Below the pieces are notes generated by a model. The model ran no database searches. It was not told the DNA's origin and saw only the letters and a list, made by a program, of their open reading frames with translations. 31,036 bases of DNA from a virus, in the IMG/VR virus record IMGVR_UViG_3300025771_003930, positions 1 through 31,036 of that record; one strand, given 5' to 3'. A program made the position numbers and the translations under genes. This document shows positions 23,452 through 30,460 of the stretch, in pieces. The first letter of the stretch is position 1, and every line of letters begins with the position of its first letter.

Positions 23452-25096
23452 AAAGATTACATTTTCAAAAGACGCTAGAAACAAACTAGCAGACGGAGTC
23501 GATAAACTAGCTAATGCAGTTACGGCTACCCTCGGACCTTCCGGCCGAAACGTTATTATTGAACAGGAAATGGGCATGCCGGTATCAACTAAAGATGGTG
23601 TTACTGTAGCAAAGTCCATAGAGTTGAAAGACAAAGTAGAAAATTTAGGAGCTCAAATTGTAAAGCAAGCTTCTATTAAGACAGGAGAACAAGCAGGTGA
23701 CGGTACTACCACATCTACTCTACTTGCTCAATCCATCCTTACAGAAGGATTAGATAGAATGAAGCAAGGTTCTAATGCTGTCGATATAAAGAGAGGAATT
23801 GATGAGGCAGTAAAACACATCACTGGATACCTTTCTACAGAATCGAAAGACATCACGGATGAAGAACAGCTAAAACAGGTTGCCACTATTTCAGCTAATA
23901 ATGATACCGAAGTAGGTGAGTTAATTTCCACTGCCATGGATAAAGTAGGGCAGGATGGGGTGGTTACTATTGAAGAGTCAAAAACAGGAGAAACATATTT
24001 AGAAACGGTCGAAGGTATTCAGTTCGACAGAGGTTATAAGTCTCCATACTTCGTTACCGACAATAATTCGATGCAAGCTGTTCTTCAAGATCCGTTAATA
24101 TTAATTACCGACAAAGGACTAACACAAGTAAAAGAGTTGCTCCCTATTTTAGAAGGTGTCTCTAATCAGAACAAATCTCTATTAATAATTGCTGACAATA
24201 TCGGAGGAGAAGCTCTCTCTACTTTAGTAGTGAATAAAATGAGAGGAATACTAAACTGTGTTGCTGTACAAGCACCTGAGTTTGGGGATAGAAAAAAAGC
24301 TGTCTTAGAGGATATCGCTATATTGACAGGAGGTAAAGTAGTATCATCAGAAAAGGGTATGAGACTTGACAAGTTTGACCCTTCGTGGCTTGGTTCGGCT
24401 AACAAAGTTACCGTTGGTAAAGATACAACCACCATAATTGATGCAAAAGGTTCAGAAGAAGAAATTGAAAATAGAATAGATCAAATTAAAAAACAAATTG
24501 ATGATTCTAATTCTCCTTTTGAAAAAGAGACTCTACAAAGTAGGTTAGCTAAATTTGTAGGAGGAGTTGCTATCGTACATGTTGGTGGTCATACTGAAGT
24601 AGAAATGAAAGAGAAAAAAGACAGAGTTGATGATGCTTTACATGCAACCAAAGCTGCTATTGAAGAAGGAATTTTACCTGGAGGTGGAACTGCTTTACTA
24701 AGAGCTGCTCAATGGTTAACAGACACTCTAACTAATCCATTAGAAGAAGAAAAAGTAGAAGGAGACAAACTTACCGGTTATGATATCGTAATCAACGCTA
24801 TCGAACAACCATTCTACAAGATACTTCAGAATGCCGGATTAGATAATGATACTATAGGTGATATAGAAGAACGTATTAAGAATGAAGATGACTTTTGGTT
24901 TGGTTATAATCCAAGAGAAGAAGATTTCTTTAATATGTTTAAAGAGGGTATTATAGACCCAACTAAAGTAACAAGGCTTGCTTTAGAGAATGCTGCATCT
25001 GTTGCAGGAACTTTATTAATTACAGAAGCAGTAGTTAGTAAAGGTAAAGAGAAAAAGAATACAGCAGGAACAGATCCAAACATGCTGTTAGGTTAA
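23444..25096 (+). CDS. groEL: Chaperonin GroEL
   Basis: This 550-residue protein is a full-length chaperonin. The ATP site is intact: TLGPSGRNV, DGVTVAK (Asp51), GDGTTT (85-90), LPGGGTALLRAA. The apical and intermediate segments (KFVGGVAIVHVGGHTEVEMKEKKDRVDDALHATKAA) are conserved. The C-terminus ends KNTAGTDPNMLLG and lacks the Gly-Gly-Met repeats of most bacterial GroEL. The loop NEDDFWFGYNPREEDFFNMF is aromatic-rich. It forms the folding ring with GroES. Chaperonin genes are known but uncommon in phages and may serve to fold virion proteins. Confidence 0.95.
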   Translation: MTKKITFSKDARNKLADGVDKLANAVTATLGPSGRNVIIEQEMGMPVSTKDGVTVAKSIELKDKVENLGAQIVKQASIKTGEQAGDGTTTSTLLAQSILTEGLDRMKQGSNAVDIKRGIDEAVKHITGYLSTESKDITDEEQLKQVATISANNDTEVGELISTAMDKVGQDGVVTIEESKTGETYLETVEGIQFDRGYKSPYFVTDNNSMQAVLQDPLILITDKGLTQVKELLPILEGVSNQNKSLLIIADNIGGEALSTLVVNKMRGILNCVAVQAPEFGDRKKAVLEDIAILTGGKVVSSEKGMRLDKFDPSWLGSANKVTVGKDTTTIIDAKGSEEEIENRIDQIKKQIDDSNSPFEKETLQSRLAKFVGGVAIVHVGGHTEVEMKEKKDRVDDALHATKAAIEEGILPGGGTALLRAAQWLTDTLTNPLEEEKVEGDKLTGYDIVINAIEQPFYKILQNAGLDNDTIGDIEERIKNEDDFWFGYNPREEDFFNMFKEGIIDPTKVTRLALENAASVAGTLLITEAVVSKGKEKKNTAGTDPNMLLG

Positions 25097-25112
25097 ATTT
25101 AATCAATTAATT

Positions 25113-25286
25113 ATGAGTGCAAAACAAGAATTGTTTGAGCAGATTGCAGAGCAGTTTGCTATTTTAGAGAGTGAAAACGGAGGTACTACTAAAGCTTCTC
25201 AAGCAAGAGCTAGAAAAGCAGCAGGTGAGATCAAGAAGTTAATCACTCCTTACAAAAAGGCGAACATGGATGAAACGAAAGGGTAG
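25113..25286 (+). CDS. Small Hc1-like histone family protein
   Basis: A 57-residue frame begins MSAKQELFEQIAEQF and contains SQARARKAAGEIKKLITPYKK. This agrees in layout with the small histone H1-like (Hc1) proteins of Bacteroidota: an acidic N-terminal helix with a Phe, then an A-x-x-RxRK-hydrophobic helix, near 55-60 residues. These bind DNA. It follows groEL by 16 bases and precedes the terminators, so it is likely the last gene of the chaperone operon. The likeness is by pattern only; another small DNA-binding protein is possible. Confidence 0.6.
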   Translation: MSAKQELFEQIAEQFAILESENGGTTKASQARARKAAGEIKKLITPYKKANMDETKG

Positions 25287-25289
25287 GGG

Positions 25290-25330
25290 GCGTTTCTCTC
25301 TAACCGACGAAGTCGTCACGCGCATTTTTT
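25290..25330 (+). terminator. Probable hairpin/terminator 1 after the chaperone operon
   Basis: GCGT (25290-25293) pairs with ACGC (25318-25321) outside an inner GACG (25306-25309)/CGTC (25314-25317) stem. A run of six T follows at 25325-25330. The 5' side has a 12-base bulge, so the fold is imperfect. TAACCGACGA and CGTCAC here repeat the hsp20 leader motif. Confidence 0.5.
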
Positions 25331-25336
25331 ACAAAG

Positions 25337-25363
25337 ACCCTACCGGAAACGGCGGGGTTTTTT
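25337..25363 (+). terminator. Rho-independent terminator 2 after the chaperone operon
   Basis: CCC(T)(A)CCG and CGG(C)(G)GGG pair around a GAAA tetraloop (25338-25345 with 25350-25357), with one A/C mismatch and one T/G wobble, followed by TTTTTT. It ends the hsp20-groES-groEL block. Confidence 0.82.
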
Positions 25364-25369
25364 ATTAAG

Positions 25370-25378
25370 CTATTTATA
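25370..25378 (+). promoter_or_regulatory. CTATTTATA intergenic motif
   Basis: CTATTTATA lies 15 bases before the next ATG, directly after the terminator, where a new promoter is expected. The overlapping TATATTTA (25375-25382) also resembles a -7 box, but no -33 TTG is present at the right distance. Confidence 0.4.
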
Positions 25379-25384
25379 TTTAAA

Positions 25385-26134
25385 ATGCACCGTATACCTC
25401 ATTTTGGTTTTGCACATAATAAACCAGGTTGGTTTACTTTTTTCAATGTTAAAGACAGGTGGTACCTCACCTCATACAAGCAAGGATTTACTTATTTTTA
25501 TTCTAAATCGCACTTTAAACACTTTATGGATTATAGAGATTTAGATTCATGCCTACCTTCATTTTTTAACGAACCCATTACAGTAGTAACACGCCACCCT
25601 AGACATAAACTATTTTCAGGACTTGTAGAGGATATTTTTAATCCACGTATGAGACAAAAGTGTTTTCCCCAATTAACTCAACAGTTTCCTTTTTTAAAGG
25701 TACATGACAGGTATTATGATGATAATCTTAGTTACGAAGGGGTGACACCCACACCATGGCCGCAGCATTTCTTTGAAAGGCATCACGACGAATTAGTACA
25801 GTTTTTATTATCGTTGTTTAACACTATGTTTGAAAGTTTAGTACACAATAGTCTTCACACACAGATGTTTTATAATATGTTTGATGAGTTTAGACATAAA
25901 CTACCTCATATTAGATTTAACACACTTCCATTAGAGTCGGTGAGTATAACAGATTATAGACATAAACTTAGCTTAAAACACTCAAACAGTCAATTCTATC
26001 CTGCTTTTGAGGAAGTGTTACAAAACCCCCGGCTTTACCCACGTGTTAGAGATCAATTTAATAGTTTAATAGACAGTGAAGTTAAATACTATAAAAAACT
26101 ACTTTCTGTTGTAGATATGGGGAGTATTGACTAA
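25385..26134 (+). CDS. Sulfotransferase-like protein, diverged paralogue
   Basis: This 249-residue protein shares with the protein at 17311 an LTSYKQGFTYFYSKS loop near residue 30, a TVVTRHPRHKLFSGL segment (3'-phosphate-binding-like) and LKHSNSQFYPAFEEV near the C-terminus. The 5' loop has Gly and Lys but no GxxxT/S core, so cofactor binding is doubtful. It is rich in His and Phe. It stands alone between terminator and apt, not in the glycan block. It could be an active transferase of a new type or a structural relative. Confidence 0.55.
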   Translation: MHRIPHFGFAHNKPGWFTFFNVKDRWYLTSYKQGFTYFYSKSHFKHFMDYRDLDSCLPSFFNEPITVVTRHPRHKLFSGLVEDIFNPRMRQKCFPQLTQQFPFLKVHDRYYDDNLSYEGVTPTPWPQHFFERHHDELVQFLLSLFNTMFESLVHNSLHTQMFYNMFDEFRHKLPHIRFNTLPLESVSITDYRHKLSLKHSNSQFYPAFEEVLQNPRLYPRVRDQFNSLIDSEVKYYKKLLSVVDMGSID

Positions 26135-26148
26135 ATTGATAGATAACC

Positions 26149-26310
26149 GTGAAAGACAAAAAGTACATAGGAGATGAAAAATACACCAAAGGTGAGTTAT
26201 CACAATTGGCCAGACGTCGCATGTTACAGAAGGATCATGGAGATAAATCAAAATATTCGCGAAAGCTAAAACATAAGAATGAATCTGAAAAGTTATATAA
26301 AAGAGATTGA
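26149..26310 (+). CDS. Small basic hypothetical protein (GTG start)
   Basis: A 53-residue frame starts at GTG 26149, since no upstream ATG is in frame. It reads MKDKKYIGDEKYTKGELSQ and then LARRRMLQKDHGDKSKYSRK. It is highly basic and Lys/Arg-rich in the second half, as in a nucleic-acid-binding peptide. It overlaps the start of apt by 32 bases. It fills an otherwise empty 144-base gap. No family is recognised. Confidence 0.5.
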   Translation: MKDKKYIGDEKYTKGELSQLARRRMLQKDHGDKSKYSRKLKHKNESEKLYKRD

Positions 26311-26782
26311 AGATTTTCCCAAAACAGGGATATTATTTAGAGACATACAACCTCTACTTGCCGACAATACTGCTTATAATTACGCTGTACGTAATATGTT
26401 GTTTCAATGTAGACACATACCCGATTATTTCTTTGGTATAGAATCAAGGGGATTTATCTTCGCGGCTTCTATGGCAATGATAAGCGGTGCCGGATTTAAA
26501 ATGATACGAAAAGCTGGTAAACTTCCTCCTAATAATCTTCAAACAGTTGAGTACGACTTAGAGTACGGTTCTGCTGTAATTCAATTGGAAAATAAGGTAA
26601 CAGATAACGTTAACGATAGCAAAACGGCAGTAATAGTTGATGACGTGTATGCAACGGGAGGTACGATGGAGGCAGCTAGAAAACTTGCTTTAAAATGTGG
26701 GTACTCTCTTTACGACAACATATGTCTGCTTGATATAGGATTAACAAAACCAAAAGATACAAAATGTCTAATATCTTACTAG
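26279..26782 (+). CDS. apt: Adenine phosphoribosyltransferase
   Basis: This 167-residue protein has the Apt N-terminal signature EDFPKTGILFRDIQPLL, FFGIESRGFIFAA, RKAGKLPP, VEYDLEYG, and the PRPP motif AVIVDDVYATGGTM (Asp121/Asp122). It is complete. It makes AMP from adenine and PRPP. It overlaps the next gene, an MTA/SAH nucleosidase that releases adenine, by 19 bases, so the two form a salvage pair. Confidence 0.93.
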   Translation: MNLKSYIKEIEDFPKTGILFRDIQPLLADNTAYNYAVRNMLFQCRHIPDYFFGIESRGFIFAASMAMISGAGFKMIRKAGKLPPNNLQTVEYDLEYGSAVIQLENKVTDNVNDSKTAVIVDDVYATGGTMEAARKLALKCGYSLYDNICLLDIGLTKPKDTKCLISY

Positions 26783-27309
26783 TATCGGCAACTAAATTAG
26801 AACATCATGATGATGAACTATTTGGCCACCCTATTCACATAGTTGGTATAGGAAAAGTGGAAGCTGCAATTAACACACAAAAGCTCATTGATGAACATAA
26901 TCCAGATATAATTGTAAATTTTGGATCAGTTGGTAGTCTTAAAGATTACAAACCAGGGGAGGTTTTAGAAATTGGAATGGTATACAATGACTTTTATGCC
27001 GGAACTATTCACAATTACAGACCTCTTAAACTTAGTCAAAGCGGCATTAGATGCTTTACCACAGACACTTTTTATGAGTTAGAAGTTGATTATCATCACT
27101 CGTATAACTTTAGAATTGACCACTGTGATGTTGTAGATATGGAGTTATATTCTATAGCGAAAAGTTGTATAGATGCTAAAAAAATCATATATTCATATAA
27201 ATGGGTTAGTGACGACGGTTCCACTGAGGATTGGCAAGCTAATGCAGCGATAGGGTATAACAATTTTAAAGATATTTTTTATGAGCGATTCTGTAAAAAA
27301 ATGGCATGA
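26764..27309 (+). CDS. 5'-methylthioadenosine/S-adenosylhomocysteine nucleosidase-like protein
   Basis: This 181-residue protein has the nucleosidase fold motifs VGIGKVEAAIN, NFGSVGSL, VDMELYSIAKSC (Glu127, the expected ribose-binding Glu) and KWVSDDGSTEDW (Asp150/151, expected general acid). It is short compared with the 230-residue bacterial enzyme, and the N-terminal Glu of the MEEE motif is replaced by VSATKLE. It would cleave MTA, SAH or 5'-deoxyadenosine, giving adenine that Apt upstream can use. Confidence 0.8.
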   Translation: MSNILLVSATKLEHHDDELFGHPIHIVGIGKVEAAINTQKLIDEHNPDIIVNFGSVGSLKDYKPGEVLEIGMVYNDFYAGTIHNYRPLKLSQSGIRCFTTDTFYELEVDYHHSYNFRIDHCDVVDMELYSIAKSCIDAKKIIYSYKWVSDDGSTEDWQANAAIGYNNFKDIFYERFCKKMA

Positions 27310-27553
27310 AATGCAAGAAGAAAAGGAGTTTACTAAAAGAGTTCAAGCTCTAGAAAAAGGTAAAACATTTATCTTTGAATCTCCAGACGGCGGTAAGACT
27401 GTTACTCGTCGACCTTTTTTAGGTGATGTTTCTGAACGTGAAGTTATCCAACATCCTACCTCAGAATTGAAAAAGAAAGCATATAGACTGCTCACTGAGT
27501 ACGATGAAGATGTGATTCGTATGGCTGCTAAAATTCTTGATATAGGAGAGTAA
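27281..27553 (+). CDS. Small hypothetical protein
   Basis: This 90-residue protein overlaps the nucleosidase stop by 29 bases, starting MSDSVKKWHEMQEEKEF. It is charged and helical at both ends, with a beta-like core FIFESPDGGKTVTRRPF. No Cys and no membrane segment. No family is recognised. The next gene starts 1 base after its stop. Confidence 0.7.
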   Translation: MSDSVKKWHEMQEEKEFTKRVQALEKGKTFIFESPDGGKTVTRRPFLGDVSEREVIQHPTSELKKKAYRLLTEYDEDVIRMAAKILDIGE

Positions 27554-27554
27554 A

Positions 27555-28085
27555 ATGATAGATTTATCGTCTACCACACAAATTAGGTTACTTAAAGAAG
27601 ACTACAAACGTTTTCCGGATAAGGCACACTACAGTATGAAGTATGCTGATATTAAAAATGTTGATACATTTGCAAATGACCTTAAAACAGTAGTAGATTT
27701 AATTAATGAAGAACTTACAGATTGGGATGACGTTCCTAATTACGAAACAGTATTGAGACGTTTTGAAGCAAATTCCCACTGTTTACTTTTTTATTACAAC
27801 GATGAATGTATAGGCTGGAATTGGGGAAACAATAACGTATGTTTTGATTGGCAAACTAACATACAGGACCTTCCTGCAGGAGAACTGTACGGAGGAGGTT
27901 GCTTTGTATCAAGAAATGTTAAAAGACCTGCCGATGCTGGGTTGTATAACTATAATAAAATTTTTGACTATTGGATTAATGAGATGGGATACCATACCAT
28001 TTACGGGTATATTGACAACTGGAATAAAGCAGCATTTAGAGTTAATTTTCAAAACGGTTTAACAGTCTATAACTACCTTAAATGA
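27555..28085 (+). CDS. GNAT-like acetyltransferase
   Basis: This 176-residue protein has a C-terminal half consistent with the GNAT fold: GELYGGGCFVSRNVKRPADAGL in the place of the acetyl-CoA-binding loop and YIDNWNKAAFRVNFQNGL, a D-x-x-N-x-AAxR motif B. The N-terminal half (YKRFPDKAHYSMKYADI) is unusual. The typical Q/RxxGxG/A is not clean, so the substrate and even activity are uncertain. It overlaps the next gene by 4 bases. Confidence 0.6.
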   Translation: MIDLSSTTQIRLLKEDYKRFPDKAHYSMKYADIKNVDTFANDLKTVVDLINEELTDWDDVPNYETVLRRFEANSHCLLFYYNDECIGWNWGNNNVCFDWQTNIQDLPAGELYGGGCFVSRNVKRPADAGLYNYNKIFDYWINEMGYHTIYGYIDNWNKAAFRVNFQNGLTVYNYLK

Positions 28086-28738
28086 TATATGCAACTCTCA
28101 TCACAGGTAAAGAGTTCGGTGCAAAGTACACACATCAAGTTCAACGTGAATCTGTTGGAAAAGATGTACATATTTTAACTGATAGACCGGAGTTATTTCC
28201 TAATTGTAAAACAGAAAAATATACAAAAAAGGTTTTTAGTTACTACGATAAATTAATCTTTTTAGTTAAAACAGTTCTTGAAAGAAAACAAAGAGTTACT
28301 TTTATAGACTGCGATTGGTTCACAGGATTACATTTAGGGTTAGACTTACAAAAAGATACCTTCTATACTTACGCTTTATGGAAGTTTGAAGATTTTGCCG
28401 ATAAACCTTTTTCTATGGAGGGTATAAATATGGTTATTAATGCTTTAAAAAGAACAAACTACAAATTAGATAGAGAAATTTATATTGGAGAAGCTATAAT
28501 GTCTCTTCCATACTTACCCAGTACGCAAAATATTTTAGATGATTTACTAGAGCTACAAAGTGAATGGGAAAATACCTTTAATCAAAATCTAGTTACTAAG
28601 AACGGTAAACTTAAAAGGTATTCCTCTTACGGTGTAGGGTATGGTGAAGGTGGAGCACTAACTGCTGTTTTACAAAAACATAAAGTAAATTTGGAAGCTG
28701 TATCTAATAAAAAATTTGTACACAACAATGCAATCTAA
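28082..28738 (+). CDS. Glycosyltransferase-like protein with DxD motif
   Basis: This 218-residue protein has an N-terminal MIYATLITGKEFGAKYTHQV and VHILTDRPELFP, then RVTFIDCDWFTG, with Asp76-x-Asp78 as the metal-binding DxD of GT-A transferases. A C-terminal SYGVGYGEGGALTAVL follows. No membrane segment. It is shorter than most GT-A enzymes, and the acceptor is unknown. Adjacent genes encode a GNAT and a 2OG-oxygenase, another set of modification enzymes. Confidence 0.6.
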   Translation: MIYATLITGKEFGAKYTHQVQRESVGKDVHILTDRPELFPNCKTEKYTKKVFSYYDKLIFLVKTVLERKQRVTFIDCDWFTGLHLGLDLQKDTFYTYALWKFEDFADKPFSMEGINMVINALKRTNYKLDREIYIGEAIMSLPYLPSTQNILDDLLELQSEWENTFNQNLVTKNGKLKRYSSYGVGYGEGGALTAVLQKHKVNLEAVSNKKFVHNNAI

Positions 28739-29265
28739 TGTACCGATTAAAACCTATCACTAAAGAACAACTTAACTCATTAAAGAAGTTAATCGACAAA
28801 GCCCAACCACCAGTAGGTGAACAACTAAGAAAGGTTTTATCGGCTCCTGGTATAGGGAGTAATAAAAGTGGACGTTTTGACAGTTCTTTATTGACATTAA
28901 TTCCATTAGGCACAACTAACAATGTGGAACTTCTAAACTGGCTAGAAGTATACACCGGTATACAAAGTAAGTTTATTACAAACATACACCTTAATTACAT
29001 GAAAGAAGGTGCTTACTTTAAACCTCACTATGACAACTACCACATAGACGTTTCAGAAACATACACATTTCTCTTAGAAGAACCTGAGCAAGGAGGTGAA
29101 TTTATATTAGACAGTAAAACTATCAGTATAGACAATACTAATGTTGTTATATTTAATGGTGGTAAATATCTACACGGTGTTAATAAGGTAAAAAAAGGTA
29201 TAAGAAAGTCCTTTATCGTATTTTACTACGTTCCTTCTAATGAAATATCTAAGGATTTAGTTTGA
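28738..29265 (+). CDS. Prolyl-4-hydroxylase-like 2OG-Fe(II) oxygenase
   Basis: This 175-residue protein has the iron ligands HYD (His97, Asp99) and LHGV (His146), with Arg156 in KGIRKSFIVFYYV for 2-oxoglutarate. The N-terminal LKPITKEQLNSLKKLI is helical. The pattern matches the P4H-type oxygenases common in marine phages. The substrate (protein proline, another residue or a nucleobase) is unknown. It begins at the stop of the preceding gene. Confidence 0.85.
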   Translation: MYRLKPITKEQLNSLKKLIDKAQPPVGEQLRKVLSAPGIGSNKSGRFDSSLLTLIPLGTTNNVELLNWLEVYTGIQSKFITNIHLNYMKEGAYFKPHYDNYHIDVSETYTFLLEEPEQGGEFILDSKTISIDNTNVVIFNGGKYLHGVNKVKKGIRKSFIVFYYVPSNEISKDLV

Positions 29266-29291
29266 ATTTTGTAAAATTAATCCTATCTTTA
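29261..29291 (+). promoter_or_regulatory. Candidate promoter before the gene at 29296
   Basis: TTTG at 29261-29264, a 19-base spacer and TATCTTTA at 29284-29291 agree with the Bacteroidota consensus. The predicted start lies at about the ATG (29296), so the transcript would have almost no leader. Confidence 0.5.
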
Positions 29292-29295
29292 TAGT

Positions 29296-29823
29296 ATGAA
29301 TTTACCTTATAGTCCAATTCACTCTCAAGCATGGCTTGAAAAATATTTATCAACTAACTATTACAAGAAAAAGTATGACCGTTTTATGTGGTGGCGTTCT
29401 TATACACTTCGGAATAATCCCCTGTCCAACAAGCATCCATTACGCGATAGGATTGCTAACGGAGACTTCGACTTGGGGTCTTATATATTCGAGATTGAAC
29501 TTGTTGAACATCGTATTAACGAAAAGTTTAAACAAATTGGTCACGACGAAGTTCAATACCAAGAAGCTATATCAGTAGATAAAGCACGCCGTAAACGTCT
29601 CCAGGAAGACAGAGACAAAGATGAAAAAAGTAAGTTAGAAGAGCTCAAAAGAGCTTTCCTGTTCGAATTTAGAATGACTAAAGAACAGTATGATAAAGAA
29701 GTAATTAAGTCTCATAAAGATTTGCTTACGTTCTATTTTAAGATGGAAGAAAAATATGGTAAAAGAGGATTTATTTCTTCTAATATACCTAAAGGCCTTA
29801 GATTAGCCTCAGAACGCTGTTAA
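29296..29823 (+). CDS. Hypothetical protein with coiled-coil segment
   Basis: This 175-residue protein begins MNLPYSPIHSQAWLEKYL and contains a strongly charged helix (KARRKRLQEDRDKDEKSKLEELKR, about residues 95-120) likely to form a coiled coil. The N-terminal part is rich in Trp, Tyr and Arg (RFMWWRSYTLRN). No family is recognised. It may be a structural or scaffold-type phage protein. Confidence 0.65.
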   Translation: MNLPYSPIHSQAWLEKYLSTNYYKKKYDRFMWWRSYTLRNNPLSNKHPLRDRIANGDFDLGSYIFEIELVEHRINEKFKQIGHDEVQYQEAISVDKARRKRLQEDRDKDEKSKLEELKRAFLFEFRMTKEQYDKEVIKSHKDLLTFYFKMEEKYGKRGFISSNIPKGLRLASERC

Positions 29824-29827
29824 TAGT

Positions 29828-29836
29828 CTATTTATA
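29828..29836 (+). promoter_or_regulatory. CTATTTATA intergenic motif
   Basis: CTATTTATA follows 5 bases after the stop of the preceding gene and lies 40 bases before the next ATG. TATATTAA (29839-29846) sits just after it. See the finding on this motif. Confidence 0.4.
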
Positions 29837-29867
29837 AGTATATTAACGTTAATTTAAATTTTATTAC

Positions 29868-30161
29868 ATGAAAACAATTTTAATTATTGTACTGGTTGTG
29901 GCGGTTATTGCTGGAGCCATTTGGGTAGGTACGAAGTTTTTCGGACTAGCCAAAGATGAAGACAAAGACGGTATTCCTGATAAGGTAGAAGATACCGCAA
30001 AAGAAGTAAAACGTAGAGCTAAAAGAGTAAAAGAAGAGCTAAAGGACGTAGCTGATGCCGCAAAAGATGTGGTTAATCAAGCCGGAGATGTTGTAGAAGC
30101 CGCTAAAGGTGGTCCACGAAAAGGTAGAAAACCTCGTCGTAAGTCTAACAAGAACCAATAA
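29868..30161 (+). CDS. Membrane-anchored acidic/basic helical protein with calcium-loop-like motif
   Basis: This 97-residue protein has one N-terminal membrane helix (residues 3-26), then DEDKDGIPDKVED (30-42), like a thrombospondin type 3/EF-hand calcium loop. An amphipathic helix follows with repeating D/E, A and V/K residues (VKEELKDVADAAKDVVNQAG). The tail (GPRKGRKPRRKSNKNQ) is very basic and could bind nucleic acid or phosphate-rich surfaces. Orientation and function are unknown. Confidence 0.7.
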   Translation: MKTILIIVLVVAVIAGAIWVGTKFFGLAKDEDKDGIPDKVEDTAKEVKRRAKRVKEELKDVADAAKDVVNQAGDVVEAAKGGPRKGRKPRRKSNKNQ

Positions 30162-30162
30162 T

Positions 30163-30384
30163 ATGCAGCAGAGTTTGAATGTCGACATTTCACAAACCAC
30201 TCCAGTTACATGCGACGAATGCCAAGGAACCTATTTCGACCAGGCTCTCGTTATCAGAAAGGCTTCAGGACTCCTTACAGGTCAGTCCAAACCTTCTTAT
30301 ATTCCAATCCCAGTCTTTAAGTGTACCAAATGTGGAAACGTCAACGGAGAATTTATCCCAAAGGAAATTCAATCCATTGACTGA
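30163..30384 (+). CDS. Zinc-ribbon small protein
   Basis: The ATG at 30163 is chosen over 30109 because it lies directly after the upstream stop and gives a protein starting MQQSLNVDISQTTPVTCDEC. The product is 73 residues. Cys17/Cys20 and Cys54/Cys57 (KCTKCGNVNGEFIP) form a zinc ribbon. The sequence is like small zinc-ribbon proteins I associate with marine T4-like phages, from memory. A structural or regulatory role is possible. A terminator follows. Confidence 0.7.
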   Translation: MQQSLNVDISQTTPVTCDECQGTYFDQALVIRKASGLLTGQSKPSYIPIPVFKCTKCGNVNGEFIPKEIQSID

Positions 30385-30420
30385 CACCTACTGCGGTTTA
30401 CACAATTATGATGAGTAATA

Positions 30421-30449
30421 AGAGAGGCCCTTACGGCCTCTTTTTTTTT
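30421..30449 (+). terminator. Rho-independent terminator after the zinc-ribbon gene
   Basis: AGAGGCC (30423-30429) pairs with GGCCTCT (30435-30441) across a CTTAC loop, and a long T run follows. It is perfect and strong. Confidence 0.92.
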
Positions 30450-30451
30450 GA

Positions 30452-30460
30452 CTATTTATA
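30452..30460 (+). promoter_or_regulatory. CTATTTATA intergenic motif
   Basis: CTATTTATA follows the terminator directly and precedes the gene at 30547 by 95 bases. TATATTAA (30457-30464) overlaps it. A promoter is expected here because the terminator ends the upstream transcript. Confidence 0.45.

Noticed and set aside
17909-30460. T4-type late promoters (TATAAATA) on the minus strand
   Set aside because: The reverse complements of the CTATTTATA motifs match the box, but they would point away from every gene in the window, so I treat the motif on the + strand instead.
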